Positions 8,256-20,200 of a stretch of 24,168 bases of DNA are shown one piece after another. Location of the stretch: positions 1 to 24,168 of IMG/VR virus record IMGVR_UViG_3300033994_000691. One strand, 5' to 3'. The stretch is from a virus. Both the position numbers and the translations under genes were made by a program. Below the pieces are notes generated by a model. The model was not told where the DNA came from. It searched no databases and saw nothing but the letters and a program-made list of their open reading frames with translations. How positions within the stretch are numbered: position 1 is the stretch's first letter; each line of letters starts with the position of its first letter.

Positions 8256-9340
8256 GAAAGACCCTCGCCCAGGCCAAGAACTCCACGATCCCGCAGGCTG
8301 TCGGTCTCGCCACCTGCGACGATCGTTTTCTCCAGCTGCTGAACGAGGCTCAGGCGCGCCTGGCAGACATGGGCAAGTGGTGGGGCACGTACAAGAAGCT
8401 CCGCGTCTGCGTCACCGCCGGCTGCATCACTTGGCCTCGCGAGGTCAAGACGATCGAGGCGATGAACGTCTGCGGCTACAACATCCCGATTCAGAACCAG
8501 TGGTACGAGTTCCAGACTGACGAACGCGCACCGCGCACCGGGTGTGGCCGTGAAGGCTGCGAGCAGGACCAGCTACTGGATCGCGGCATGGTGACCCAGT
8601 TCCGGGATTCGGTCGGGAACTGCTACATCAGGGTGACGCCGCAGCTGACGGCCGACGCCGGAAAGCGCGTGCTTCTCCAAGGGCTAGACCCCAACGGGCA
8701 CCCGATCCGCACGCTGGATACGGTGACCGGCGAGTACGTATGGGGCGAGTACGTCACGCTGCCAAACCCGGCGGTGACCGCCTACGTTCAGACAGTCAAC
8801 CTGTTCAAGCAACCGGGCCTTACCGGTGCCCAGAAGCCGTTGACTCAAGGCAGCCTGACGATCTTGGCGTACAACCCGACGACCCTTTTGCAAACCCAGA
8901 TCGCCGTCTGGGGTCCGAGTGAGCAGAATCCGGAGTATCGCCGCACCTACCTGATCGGAATGCCTGAGGTCTGCGGTGGCACCTCCGGGTGCAATGCGGA
9001 AGCGCAGAACGACTGCATCGACCATGGCGACGGCTGTGTGCCTCCAGATGAGAACTGCACCAACACGGTGGTCGAAGCCATCGTGCGCCTAGACTTCATT
9101 CCCGCAGTCGTGGATTCGGATTGGCTGTTTATCGGCAATCTCCAGGCCATCAAGCACATGATGAAGGCCATCCAGAAGGAGGACCGGAATCAGTACACCG
9201 AGGCCGAGCGCGAAATTCAGCTGGCCCTGCGGAGCCTGCGCAACGAACTCGAAGCCTACAGCCCGAACGAGCGCACTGTTGTCAACGTGCAGCCTTTCGG
9301 GTCTGCAAAGATCCAATACCGTTTTGGAGGATTCATCTAA
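8252..9340 (+). CDS. Head-tail connector/adaptor-like protein, Cys-rich
   Basis: A 362-residue protein. The N-terminal helical part ('LLNEAQARLADMGKWWGTYK', then 'TWPREVKTIEAMNVCG') resembles adaptor or tail-tube proteins of the gp11/gp4 type that sit under the portal of podoviruses. In those proteins a helix precedes a beta part concerned with 'P..v..i'. A C-terminal helix 'MMKAIQKEDRNQYTEAEREI' also fits. About a dozen cysteines are present, in pairs (CGREGC, VCGGTSGC) and as CNAEAQNDCIDHGDGC near residues 245-262, which is unusual for this role. The start overlaps the fibre gene stop (ATGA). The family call is from memory of similar phage proteins and needs a profile search. Confidence 0.55.
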   Translation: MRKTLAQAKNSTIPQAVGLATCDDRFLQLLNEAQARLADMGKWWGTYKKLRVCVTAGCITWPREVKTIEAMNVCGYNIPIQNQWYEFQTDERAPRTGCGREGCEQDQLLDRGMVTQFRDSVGNCYIRVTPQLTADAGKRVLLQGLDPNGHPIRTLDTVTGEYVWGEYVTLPNPAVTAYVQTVNLFKQPGLTGAQKPLTQGSLTILAYNPTTLLQTQIAVWGPSEQNPEYRRTYLIGMPEVCGGTSGCNAEAQNDCIDHGDGCVPPDENCTNTVVEAIVRLDFIPAVVDSDWLFIGNLQAIKHMMKAIQKEDRNQYTEAEREIQLALRSLRNELEAYSPNERTVVNVQPFGSAKIQYRFGGFI

Positions 9341-9348
9341 GGAAACTT

Positions 9349-10089
9349 ATGGCACTACCACTTCTACTTGGCCTTGGGGTCGGCGGCGGACTACTTGCCT
9401 CCGGCGCTGGCGCCGCCATGTCAGCCAACGCGGCCTCTAACGCCCAGAGACAGGCGATGGATGCGGCCAACACTCCCGGCATCAGTATCGACGAGATGCT
9501 GCGGGAATCGGCCCGTCTAGCACCTGAATCACGGCGACTGGAGCAAGAGCGAAACGCGTACAACCAGGCGCAACTTCAGGCGTTGATCGAGCAGTCGATC
9601 CCTGGGTACACAGAGGCTCAGAGACTGCGCGCCCAGGATGCGCTTGCGCTCATTCGAGGCGAGCTTCCGGCCGATGAGATTTCAGCGTCCTACCGTTCTG
9701 GTGCAGGTGCGGCACTTGAGGGCGGGTATGCGGGGTCCCCGGCGATGATCAACCGCCAGCTGCGCGATCTCGGAATCAAGACCATGCAGGCAAAGCAGGC
9801 CGGATCTCAACAGTTGTCACAAATCCTCGGATCAACGCCCATGGCGCCGATGCAGAGCTACGAGTTTGGCCCGCAAGGTCTGGCCGCGCTACGGGGTCAA
9901 GAGCGCGCCCAGCGCATGGCTGCGCTGACTGGCGTGGCGAATATGCCAAGTGCCGGCGGCGTGTTTGGTGGAGCGCTTGGATCGCTTGGATCCGGATTGA
10001 CGAACCTTGGGTTTGCGACGCTTGGGTCCGGTGGTACCGGCGGCGAAAGCGATCTGGTCTCGACTCAACGCAAACTCATGGGACGCTAA
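9349..10089 (+). CDS. Probable small internal virion (ejection) protein
   Basis: A 246-residue protein. It opens with a Gly/Ala/Leu-rich hydrophobic stretch, 'LLLGLGVGGGLLASGAGAAM' (residues 5-24), able to enter a membrane. A helical, Gln/Arg/Glu-rich body follows, and then a Gly-rich tail ('GGVFGGALGSLGSGLTNLGF'). This composition and size match small ejection proteins such as T7 gp14 or P22 gp7, which insert into the host envelope during DNA entry. It is the first of three genes leading to the giant polyvalent protein, the usual order for an ejection set. The ATG at 9349 has AAGGAA five bases before it. No direct family motif is recognised, so the role rests on composition and position. Confidence 0.5.
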   Translation: MALPLLLGLGVGGGLLASGAGAAMSANAASNAQRQAMDAANTPGISIDEMLRESARLAPESRRLEQERNAYNQAQLQALIEQSIPGYTEAQRLRAQDALALIRGELPADEISASYRSGAGAALEGGYAGSPAMINRQLRDLGIKTMQAKQAGSQQLSQILGSTPMAPMQSYEFGPQGLAALRGQERAQRMAALTGVANMPSAGGVFGGALGSLGSGLTNLGFATLGSGGTGGESDLVSTQRKLMGR

Positions 10090-10092
10090 TTT

Positions 10093-11211
10093 ATGGCAAA
10101 CCCCTTCTCAGGACTCGAAAACATTGGGCAGTCGTACCTTCAAGGCGTGCAGCTGGCGAACCAACGCCAAGCGCGTGAGGAGGCAATGGCGCAGCGGCAG
10201 GAAGAGGCGCGGATCAGGCAGGACTACTACAACCAGCTGGGTATCGAACGAAGGGCTGCACTCGATGAGCGCATCAAAGCTCGTCTCGATGCTGCGGCGG
10301 GACAGTTTGGTCAGGATCTTGTGCTAGCAAACGGTGAACCTGATTACGCGGCCTCTGCGTTGAAGCGGGATCGTCGATTACAAGAGGAACAAATAGCCGG
10401 CGCAGAGGGAGAGCTTGGCGCTCTGTATGGAACTCAGGCGCCGTTGTCACCGGAGGTCATTGGCAGTCCAGCCTATCAGACTGGGCGCCTTCGCGGGACA
10501 GCAAAGCGAATGGCCCAGGAGAAGGATCTTACTGCGGCCATGATCCGGCGCGGGTTTATCCCTGCCGATCAAGAGCAGGACCGCGAACTTCCAGACGAAG
10601 TCAGAAACCAAATTGAAGACATTTCGACTCCTGACATTTTCTCTGGCAGTGTCCCTGTCACTGCTGCGCCCACCCGTCTAGGCGCGCCTATGGGTGGTGG
10701 CCAACGAATTTCCGTTGGTGGGAGACAGTATTTTGCACCTACGCCTACTGCTAAGAAGGCGGAGAAGGCGGGGAGTATAAAATACACGCGTCCCAGCGGT
10801 GAGGAGGTTGAACTTTACCTCACGCCAGAAATGGCCCGCGAGGAACAAGTCAGACTTCTCGCATCTCCTGATCAAGAGCCAGACTTATTCGCTGACATCG
10901 ACGCTGCGCAACAGCAGCTGAAAAAGCTGCGCGTTGGTGGCCAAAAAGAGTTCAACCTCAAACGCCTTGACGACGGCACCGTCAAAGTTGTTCCCGACGA
11001 AATGTTTTCAATTGGCAGAACCGCAGCTGAAATTCAAGAAGACTTAAAACTTGAGCGCAAAAACCGGGAGCAAATACTGAAGGAGTCTAAAACGATGCCT
11101 GGCCCTGAAGCCGCCCTTGGACAAGGAACCAATCGGGTTCAGCCATTGAGGCAGCCTCCAGTCACACTCCAAACAACTATTCCAGGATTGCCTCCGCTGC
11201 CAGGTCGTTAA
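10093..11211 (+). CDS. Probable second internal virion (ejection) protein
   Basis: A 372-residue, highly charged protein with no recognised domain. Residues about 20-75 are a long Gln/Arg/Glu/Ala-rich helix, probably a coiled coil ('ANQRQAREEAMAQRQEEARI'). The middle contains Pro/Gly-rich loops. A lysine-rich patch with 'IKYTRPSGEEVELYLTPEMA' follows, and the last 40 residues are Pro-rich and disordered-looking. The start codon lies three bases after the previous stop, without a clear Shine-Dalgarno site, so coupling is likely. Its place between a small hydrophobic virion protein and the giant ejected protein suggests an internal virion component, but it could equally be a chaperone or scaffold for the giant protein. 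Confidence 0.45.
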   Translation: MANPFSGLENIGQSYLQGVQLANQRQAREEAMAQRQEEARIRQDYYNQLGIERRAALDERIKARLDAAAGQFGQDLVLANGEPDYAASALKRDRRLQEEQIAGAEGELGALYGTQAPLSPEVIGSPAYQTGRLRGTAKRMAQEKDLTAAMIRRGFIPADQEQDRELPDEVRNQIEDISTPDIFSGSVPVTAAPTRLGAPMGGGQRISVGGRQYFAPTPTAKKAEKAGSIKYTRPSGEEVELYLTPEMAREEQVRLLASPDQEPDLFADIDAAQQQLKKLRVGGQKEFNLKRLDDGTVKVVPDEMFSIGRTAAEIQEDLKLERKNREQILKESKTMPGPEAALGQGTNRVQPLRQPPVTLQTTIPGLPPLPGR

Positions 11212-11221
11212 CACTCACACC

Positions 11222-14200
11222 ATGGGCATCGAGATCGACTTTGGACGCGAGCTTGGCCGGTTGGCGTTCCCGGATGACATTACCGAGGAGCAGGCGCAGA
11301 ACTACGCTCGCGAAAATTACCAAGCAATCCGGCAAGGTTTAATCGCTAAGCGCCAAGAGCAGTTAACCGCCGAAACCGAAGCCGAGGAAGCTGCGAAGTT
11401 TCGCGCTGGTGAGTACGGTACAGTTGAGACTGTGCTCAACACTCTTTCTGAGTTACCGCGTGGGGCGCTTGAGGGAATCGGCGGAACCCTCAAGGGGGTA
11501 GCTCGTCTTCCTTCTGCTATTCCCGGGCCAACATACGATCCGTACACTGAGGTTCCCCTAGAACAGGATCCGCTTTACCGCGCTGGCCAGGCCGTCCAAG
11601 AGTTTGGAAAGGAAACCTATCCCGGCTTACCTGGAGTGCGAGAAACCGTACCCGCTCAAATCATGGCAGGTATCGGAAGCACGGTTTCTACACTTCCAGC
11701 TGCGGTAATTGCTGGTCCGGCTGGCGCCGCCATATCCTACGGTCTTCAGTCAGGCGAAAGTGCAGCCGAAGAGGCTGATACTACGATCAACCGTCGTATT
11801 GCCGAAGCTCTGGCCAACCAGCAGTACGATGTCGCTGCGGATCTTCAAGACCGCCGCGAGCAGACAAAGAATCTGGCATTCATCACAACCGCCCCCATTG
11901 GCGCTGTCACCGAGGGCTTGCTGGGCGCAGCGCCTAAGGTAGTGAAGCGTTTCGCCACCGGTCGAATTGGTGGACTTGGAACGCGACTGGCCGAAAGGTT
12001 AGTTCCTAAGTCCGCAAAGTTTGAAAGGAAGTTTCTTGGAGTCACAGGTGCTGAACGTGTCCGAGGTGCTGTCGAGGCGCTAGCAACTGAGGGCGCCCAA
12101 GAATCAGCCGAGCAGCTTGGGGGAAACATTGCCGCAGCTGCGGTGTACGATCCGGAACGCGGGTGGCTCGATGGTGTTGCGCAAGCTGGCTTCATTGGAG
12201 CCGCATCTGGAGGCGCTGTTGGCGGTCTCGTTGGTTCACGCCGAAACGCCAACCTAGCCAATGCTGCGGCTGAATCGCTTGGAGGCGATCCTGCAAACCC
12301 TCTGCCGCGTGCCAACGCCACCGTGGCCGGGATGGAGGATGAGCTTACTTCTGACATCACTGAAGAACTCGGTGGCATCAATGCAGGTGGACCGCCCTCT
12401 GGACCGATTTCAATCCAGCCCGAGCCCACGATTCCTGCCGCTGTTGAAGAGGCTATTGCACCGCCGGCGGAGCCTCCGATTCAGGAACCGATTCAACCGG
12501 TTGAGACTGGTCCAATTACTCAAGAAGCGTCGGATCTTCTTTCAAAGGTTGATGCCGGTGGCGTTCCAGTAAAGGCGGAGGTGGTTCCAGCGCCTGCCCC
12601 CGCTCCTGCAAAACCTCGTTCTACAACAGGTTTGGCTGAGATTGGTGAAATGGGCGCCGCAATAGGTGAAAACCTGAGGGAGGCGTTGTGGAATGCGTTC
12701 TCGACCGGACAGGGTCCTCGGATTGCGCTTGAAGATTCGGTTGTTAAAAACGCAAAGGTTGTTGCCGAAAAAACCGGAGCGACCATTCAGAAAGCTGATT
12801 TCCTTACGTTTGCTGATGAGTTTTCAAAGGCCAAAAGCCGAGAAGAGAAAATTGCTGCGATGCAGAGCTTGGCAAGCAAAGCGGCGTCTGCGCTTCCCCC
12901 TGCCGAACCGACCCCGGTTCCTGCACCCAAGCTGGTTGAGCCGACCAAGAAAGCGGCCGAAGAAGAACTCGAATCGCAGATCGTTGAGGCAACGGCCCAG
13001 ACCGTTCGTGAAGACCGTTCTGCCGGAGTGGATCCGAACGAGACCTACGATAAGCTGACCCAACGGTACGAGGAGCAGCCGCAGTTGGGGACTCGCACTG
13101 CGTCCAGCAAAACTGCGCAGGCCTACTCGACCCCGCCGCCCCTGGCCTATCTGGCTGGCATTCTGGCGGATGTAGAGGGAGGTCAACGCGTGGCCGAGAC
13201 GACTGCTGGCAACGGAATGCTTCTGGTCACGTCGGATCCGACCAAGCAGGACATTCTTGCCAACGAGTTGGACCCGAATCGCCGCACCCGCTTGGAGCGT
13301 TTCATCGGCAAGCCTGCGACCGGGCTCGATGCGGTGAGCCAGGAGTTCTTCAACTCACTGGATTCGGCTCAGCCGGATCGCGTTATTATCAACCCTCCGT
13401 TTGGCGCTCGGTTCATCGAAGGCCAGAAAGAGTCGTTCCCGCTTTTCAGGAGCAGCATCAAGCGGGCGCAGACATCAAGCATCGACCTCGCCATTGCGCT
13501 GAACACGCTCGAAGCCATGGCCCCCAATGGAAAGGCCGTGCTGATCTTGGGATCCAAGACTGGATCGCAGTCCAACAAGTTGGGAACTCCAGAAAACCGG
13601 CTCAAATCCTACGAACGGGCTGAGTACCTTGACCTGTTCAATCGGTTCAATGTTACCGACTTCTTCACCATCGACGGGGGAATGTACTCCAAGATGGGTG
13701 CGGGATGGCCGGTTGATATTGTAGTAATCGACGGAAAACGATCAACCCCTCCCGCTGCCCAAGGGGGATTGGTTCGTCCGTGGATTTCAGCACCTCGCGT
13801 TTACAACAGCTGGGCACAACTCAAACCGCTGATCAATGAAGCTCGCAAACCGAAAGTCACAACCCCTGTCACCCCAGCAGCAACTGGCGTTGGAAATCTC
13901 CCAGCTGTGGAGCCAGCAGTTGCAGGAGGTGGAGAACAACCCGGAGGCGTTCCAGGAGCGCCTGCGCGTCCTGAAATCGTACCTCAAGGACAGCGGGCAG
14001 AACCTGCACCTGTCGAGCAGCCTGTTCCTGGACCCGGACCAGTTGTACCAAGTGTTCAAGAACAACGACCTGCTACTCCAAGTGAACCGACGGCAGCTGG
14101 ACCAGTGGTTGAGCCAACGGCCGCAGTCGAACAACCAGGAGCAGCTGGAGTCGTGGCGGGTGGACGGCCTGAACCTGTGGTTAATCCGCCTGCCGCAAGG

Positions 14201-17200
14201 CCCGGACTAACGGCAAAGCTCTCGACGGAAGATCAGGCGCAACTGGAGGCGCTGAAGAAGCAGCTGCGCGAGAAGCTCGGCGGCGTCGGCATGGGCGTTG
14301 ATCCCGAGATCATTGTGATCGGCGCCCGCATGGCTGCGTTGTACGTTAAGGCCGGCATCCGCACGTTTGCTGAGTTTGCCTCGCAGGTGCGCGCTGATCT
14401 CCCCGAAATCTGGGATAAGCTCAAGCGATCGCTTCTGGCCATCTGGCAGGAGACCGCCAACACCGTCGAAGGGTTGGACGATCTCAATCGAACCCAGGCC
14501 ACTGGCGTCATTGATGCCATCGACCAAGCCACGGTGCCGACAGAGCCCGAGATTCCAGTAGAGCCCGAAACCGATGCAGAGCCGGAGGTCATGTCTGAGG
14601 CTCGGACCAAACCCTACAAGAGCCAGAGCAAGAATGTTGAAACCGGGTTGGTGAGCCCTTCAAACATTGCTGACGCCACTGAACGCGCTCTGCGCGAATT
14701 GGAAGCCGAGGTCAAGATGCCGATCGACAGCTATGTCGCCAACCGGCTGCAAATGACCAAGGACCAGTTGTTCAAGACAATGTCAGCTGCGCAAATTGAC
14801 GCTGCTGGATTAGCAATCCGAAACATCGAACGCGGTTCGGCGTTAATTAACTCGGATCAGACCGGCGTGGGTAAGGGCCGCACTGTGGCTGCCGTGTTGC
14901 GGTATGCCCGGTTAAACGGGCTTACTCCGGTATTCATCACCGCCAAGCCCACCCTGTACTCTGACATGGCCGGCCGGGATCTTCCGGCGATCGGAGATAC
15001 GAGCATTCGGCCGTATGTAACGAACAGCAATGTCGATTACCTGGCATCTACCGGCGAAACCGTAAAGGTGCGCAGAACCGCCACGAAGGCCCGTGAGGAA
15101 CTGGCCAAGATCAACGACACAGCTGAACTTCCGGCCGGATCCAACGCGTTCTTCACAACTTACGACCAGCTGAAGGCTGACGTTCCGCAGGGATTCAAGG
15201 AGGTGGCCAAGCAACGGCGTCAGCGCCAATCCAAGCGTGTTGCAAAACCGTTTGGTCCGATCTGGCAGGCACTTTCTCGCATTGCTCCCAACGCGATCTT
15301 CGTGTTGGACGAAGCCCACCTTGCGGCCGGCGCCAATTCCGACACGAACATCCGCTTCGATCAGGTGCTGCCAAAGTCGAAGGGCGCGTACTTCGCATCC
15401 GCAACATTCGCCAAGCGACCGGATAACCTCGGGCTCTACGCGCTCAAGACGTTGATGCAGCGTGCTGGATTGCGCCCGACCGAAATGACCGAGTTGCTAG
15501 ACAGCGGCGGTTTGGCGCTCCAACAGGCGTTGACCTCGATGCTCGCTGAATCCGGCGAGTTTGTGCGCCGTGAGCAAAACTGGGGTGGTGTGCCGTTTGA
15601 TTTCGTCACGTCTACCGACAACGCAGAGCGCGAGCGCGAGCTTGCCGATGTGTACACGGACTTTCTCCAGCAGATCCTACGCTTCAGCAAGAAGGTCTCG
15701 AAGGTCGCCAAGAAGATGGAGAATGCGGAAAACCAGACCCGCGCATCGGAAGAGAAGGTCAGCGTTTCATCCACGAATTTCGGAAGTCAACTGTTCAACC
15801 TTTCAACCCAGTACATCCTGTCTCTGAAGGCGAAAGCGATTGCAGACAACGCGATCCAAACGCTTAAGGGCAATGAGAAGCCGTTCATCGCGATCAACAA
15901 CACGATGGAAGGCCCGATCGAAACCCTGAAGGACGAGGGTTACGATGTTTCGTACAAGGGGTTGCTGCTTCGCCAGCTGGACAAACTGCTTGAGGTCACC
16001 GTCCGCGACAAAGCGGCCGACACGAAGACCACAATCAAAATCACGCCAGACGAACTTCCGGATGATGCTCGCCAGCAGTACGAGGATATTCGCGACGAAA
16101 TCGAAGGTGGTGATTTTGGCGATATGCCGATCTCGCCCATCGACTTCATCAAGAACCGCATTCAGCAGGCTGGTTATTCCATCGACGAAATCACCGGACG
16201 AAACACGGAGATCGTCACTGCGCCCGATGGCAAGGCGACTTCTGTTCCGAGAAAAAAGCGCGATCGACGCGTGATCTTGGACGACTTCAACAACGGCCGT
16301 CTTGATGCCATCCTGGTCAACAAGTCGGGATCAACTGGAACCAGCGCGCACACGGATCCGAAGTTCAAAGACCAGCGGCGCCGCGTGATGGTTGTCGGGC
16401 AGGCTGCTCCAGACATCAACGACTTCATGCAGATGCTCGGACGCATCATGCGTTTCGGTCAGACCAGTCTGCCGCGTTACGTGGTTCTATCCTCTTCGCT
16501 GGCTGCTGAGAATCGGTTCATGGTGCTACTGCGGCGCAAGATGGCGTCACTGAATGCCAACACGTCTGCGGACACTGAATCGGATCTTACCGCAAACGAA
16601 GGTCTGGTTGCTGACATCTTCAACTCGATTGGCGACGACGTGGTCTACAACGTCCTAAAATCCAATCCTGAGATCGTTGACCAGATGGACTTTAGTCTGC
16701 CTGCACTCGACGAGGGAATAGACGAAGGTGGCGACTTCGCTAGATCGGCCACGGGCTACTTCGTAATCCTTCCGGATGACTATGCTGCCAAGCTCTGGCG
16801 CGACATCTCGGAACTCTACACTGACCGCATCCGCGCACTGGATGAGGTTGGCGAGAACCCGCTGAAAGCAAACGTCGATGATCTCCGGGCCAAAACAGTT
16901 GAGTCCTCAGAGTTCACGCCGGGAACTGGAACGACTCCGTTTGATGGCCCTTCCGTCATGGAGCGGGTTTCTATCAAGCCTCCCAAGGCTCCGCCCACCT
17001 ACGATGCTGCAACCGAAGAGGCTGCCAAGAACCGCGCTTCGACCAAGGCTATCGCCGATGGATGGCTCAAACAGAGCCGCGCCTTCGAGCAGCAACGTGT
17101 TGCGGCGATGGAAGCCAAGGAGGTCACCCCGGCGCAGATCCAATCCGTGAAGGATGCGTTCGAGGAAACCCGCCAGATGGTTATCTCGGCATATCAGAAG

Positions 17201-20200
17201 ATCGGTCGCGCATTCAAAAACCAGTTCGGCTACGTCGCAGTCCCGATTGGGCTCAAGCTCAAGTCGAACGATCCAGGCAACTTCACGCGCCCGTCCGATC
17301 ACCAGCTGCTGTTGATGCGCAACATGGTGCGCTCGCGTGCCTCCATGCCGCTGTCGATGTCCGAGGGATCAGAGATCGCTTCGTCTCTTGGTGAAGAAGT
17401 ATCCAATGCCGCTGAAGAATGGCAGACCACAACGGAGACGACCGATCAACGGTACGTCGTGACCGGCAACCTCCTGAAGGGTTTCCAGGGAGCGCGTGGC
17501 GCATCTGAGGTTCGTCCTAAAATCACCATCTACACGACCAACACCGGCAAGCGGAAGACTGGCATCCTGATGCCGGCAAACTTCACACCTGAGCGGAAGG
17601 TGAAGGACATCCGGGTTCCAAGAGAAGAGGCCATCTCGCTTCTGAAGGGTGGCACCGAGATTTTCGCCAAGGGTGAGAGCGAGGGCACGAAGGCAGCTGA
17701 ACTGCTTCGCATCAAGCCTGTCGGTGGTGGCAAGTACGAGGTTCGCATCCGGGCCGGCAATGCGTTGCGGCCAGTCTGGTCCAACCCGAGTGTCCAACGC
17801 CTGTTCCCCGACAACCTGGTTCAGAAGGGATCATTCCTTGTAGGCACGATGGATGCGGCCGATGCGCCGTCTCTGATGTCGGTGGCCGAACAGATCAACC
17901 CCGACCTCGGTCGGTTGATGTACGACAAGGTCGAGAACCTGTTGAACCGAGCCATCCAAGCGACCCGTCCCCAGGGTTCCTACGAATCCACGGCTGCCAT
18001 TCCGCTGGCGGTAATCAATCTGGCGCTCCGGGCTGCGCGTGCGGTTTACATCAAGACCCGCGACATCATTCAAGCGCGTCAGGCTGCTATCCAGTATGTG
18101 CGTGAGAATGCTCCTGCAAACACAGACTTTGCCGCTGCCGAGGTTGAAATCGGTCAGTTGATCGAAGGCGCGTTTGAGACTCCTGGCGCTGGTAATCAGT
18201 TTGAAGAGCGAGAGATCAAGGCGCCTCGCGCTGCCGCTGGTCAACGCCGGCGTCCGTCTGCTGGATTCTTCCAGGGGCGCATCGTTCGCGAGACCAACGC
18301 GGAGCGTAAAGCCGCTGCCCGCGAATGGGTCGATCAGTTCGGAGACGACATCGAAGAGGCCTTTACCGCTGCCACTGGCGGAAACCGAGCCACTCAGTTT
18401 GGCATCACGCCGGCCATTCAGCAGACCATCCTTGGCGAATTGATTGAACGCACTGCTGCGCGGATTCAGGGATCGTTCCGTAATCCGATCGACCAACAGC
18501 GGTGGGTCTATCTGCTTCGCAAGATCGGTGAAGTAGCAGCGCAGAGCGGTGCTCAAGACTTCGCACAGCCCGGTCAGGCTCGCCGTGCGATGATCAATGA
18601 CATCGACTACCTGACCCCTACGATGACCTATTACAACCTGATCAACGAGCGTCAGAAGGAGATTCCGTTCCCTGACGTTTCATCCGATCAGATCCGCCGC
18701 TGGTTGCTCGACTCCTCACGTCGGGCCATTGCCAACATCCGGTCCACTTTGTCGATCGCCGACAACGTTGTGTCCCGAGAACTCAAGCAGGCTCGCCGAG
18801 AGCTTGGTGTTTCCTGGGAGGACATAATGACCTCAAGTTTGGACAAGCAGGGGAACTACAAGCGCATCCTGCTCGACGTGATCAGCGAGCACGCGATCCT
18901 CAAGACGCTGAGCCGCGCAGGTCAAATTGAACTCGCCAACCTCCTTGGCAACGCCTTCGAGAAGGAACGAAACAAGATCGTTCGCGACGAGTTCCGTAAG
19001 CAGGTCAAACTGCCCGAGGTCAAAGAAGCCGTTCGCAAGAAAATCTACGACTCCGTCCCGGAGATCATCAAGTGGGCTAACCTCGGTCTGCTTACCAATC
19101 CTGAAGCAGCCGCTGATGCGTTCCGTAACGCCATTGCTCCGAAGTTCGGGGTGGCTCAGATCAACGGCGAGACCGCCCAGAAAATCTCCGACATGGCGCA
19201 ACGTGCCCAGAGAACTGGCGGCACGTCTCGGAATAGAATCATCCAAGAAATGTACCAGCTGATGCAGCGAGAGGGCGGTATCCGCGCTCGCAACATCATC
19301 ATGGATTACTGGTACGGATCCGTGTTGTCCGGTCTGACTACGGCTGTCGAACAGGGTGCTGGTATCATCACCAGCATGATCAACGCTGGCGTTGCATCGG
19401 TGCAAAGCGGGACTTCTGCGCCTTACATCGCGTCTGCATGGCTCGATGGTATGCGCCGATCGTTCAAGGACGTGCCGGCAATCTTTGCCAAGGGCGAGAT
19501 GTTCCGTGGCATCAACTTTGATCCGGAGCGCCCGACCAACACGCTCGAAGCGTTGAAGGACTCGGACAACATGGCGCTCAAAGTGATCAGCAATCTGCGC
19601 TTTGTATCCCGATTCATGGACGCCATGGACCATGTGGCCGTGACTTCCAACTACGAGGCCATGAAGGCTTGGCTCATTACCCGTGGTGGAGATACGGAAC
19701 AGATCAAGAAGTTCCTCATTCCAACTGCGGAGGATGTTCAGCTGGCGAAAGACAAGGCTGAGTCGGAAGGTGTTCCAGCCAATGAATTCAACCGGCGTGT
19801 TCGGGAAATCCTTGAGAGCCGAATCCCTTCCGAAATCCTGGTCGATGCCAAGGAACTTGCCCGCCAAGCCGCGTTCAAGCAGGACCCGACTGGAATCGTC
19901 GGACTGTTCTATCAGTGGCTCAACCAAGCCGAGAAGAAATACCCCGGCGTGAAGATGGTCACCGGTCTCGCGTTCTTGCGATTCGCGGCCAACGCCACCA
20001 ACAGCAGCATCGACTGGTTGCCTTGGGGATTCACCCGCTATTACCTGAGCAACTCGACTCGCATCAACCAGCCGTTCGGTTATCAGATCAGCGAAAACGA
20101 GCGAAAGCTGCTGTTGATGAAGGCATCCATTGGCACCTCTCTGATGGCCATGGCGGGCGCCTTGTTCCTCGGTGATGATGACAAGGAAGAGGATCGCAAC

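Noticed and set aside
12693-13058. A 121-codon +1 frame near an earlier linker of the giant gene
   Set aside because: The product is almost wholly Arg/Lys/Pro/Leu, a shadow of Ala/Glu/Lys codons, unlike the balanced product at 13836-14210.
18833-19927. A 364-codon antisense frame inside the giant gene
   Set aside because: No family resemblance and no ribosome binding site noted; long antisense frames are expected from the codon bias here, and the sense frame is a conserved-looking helical domain.
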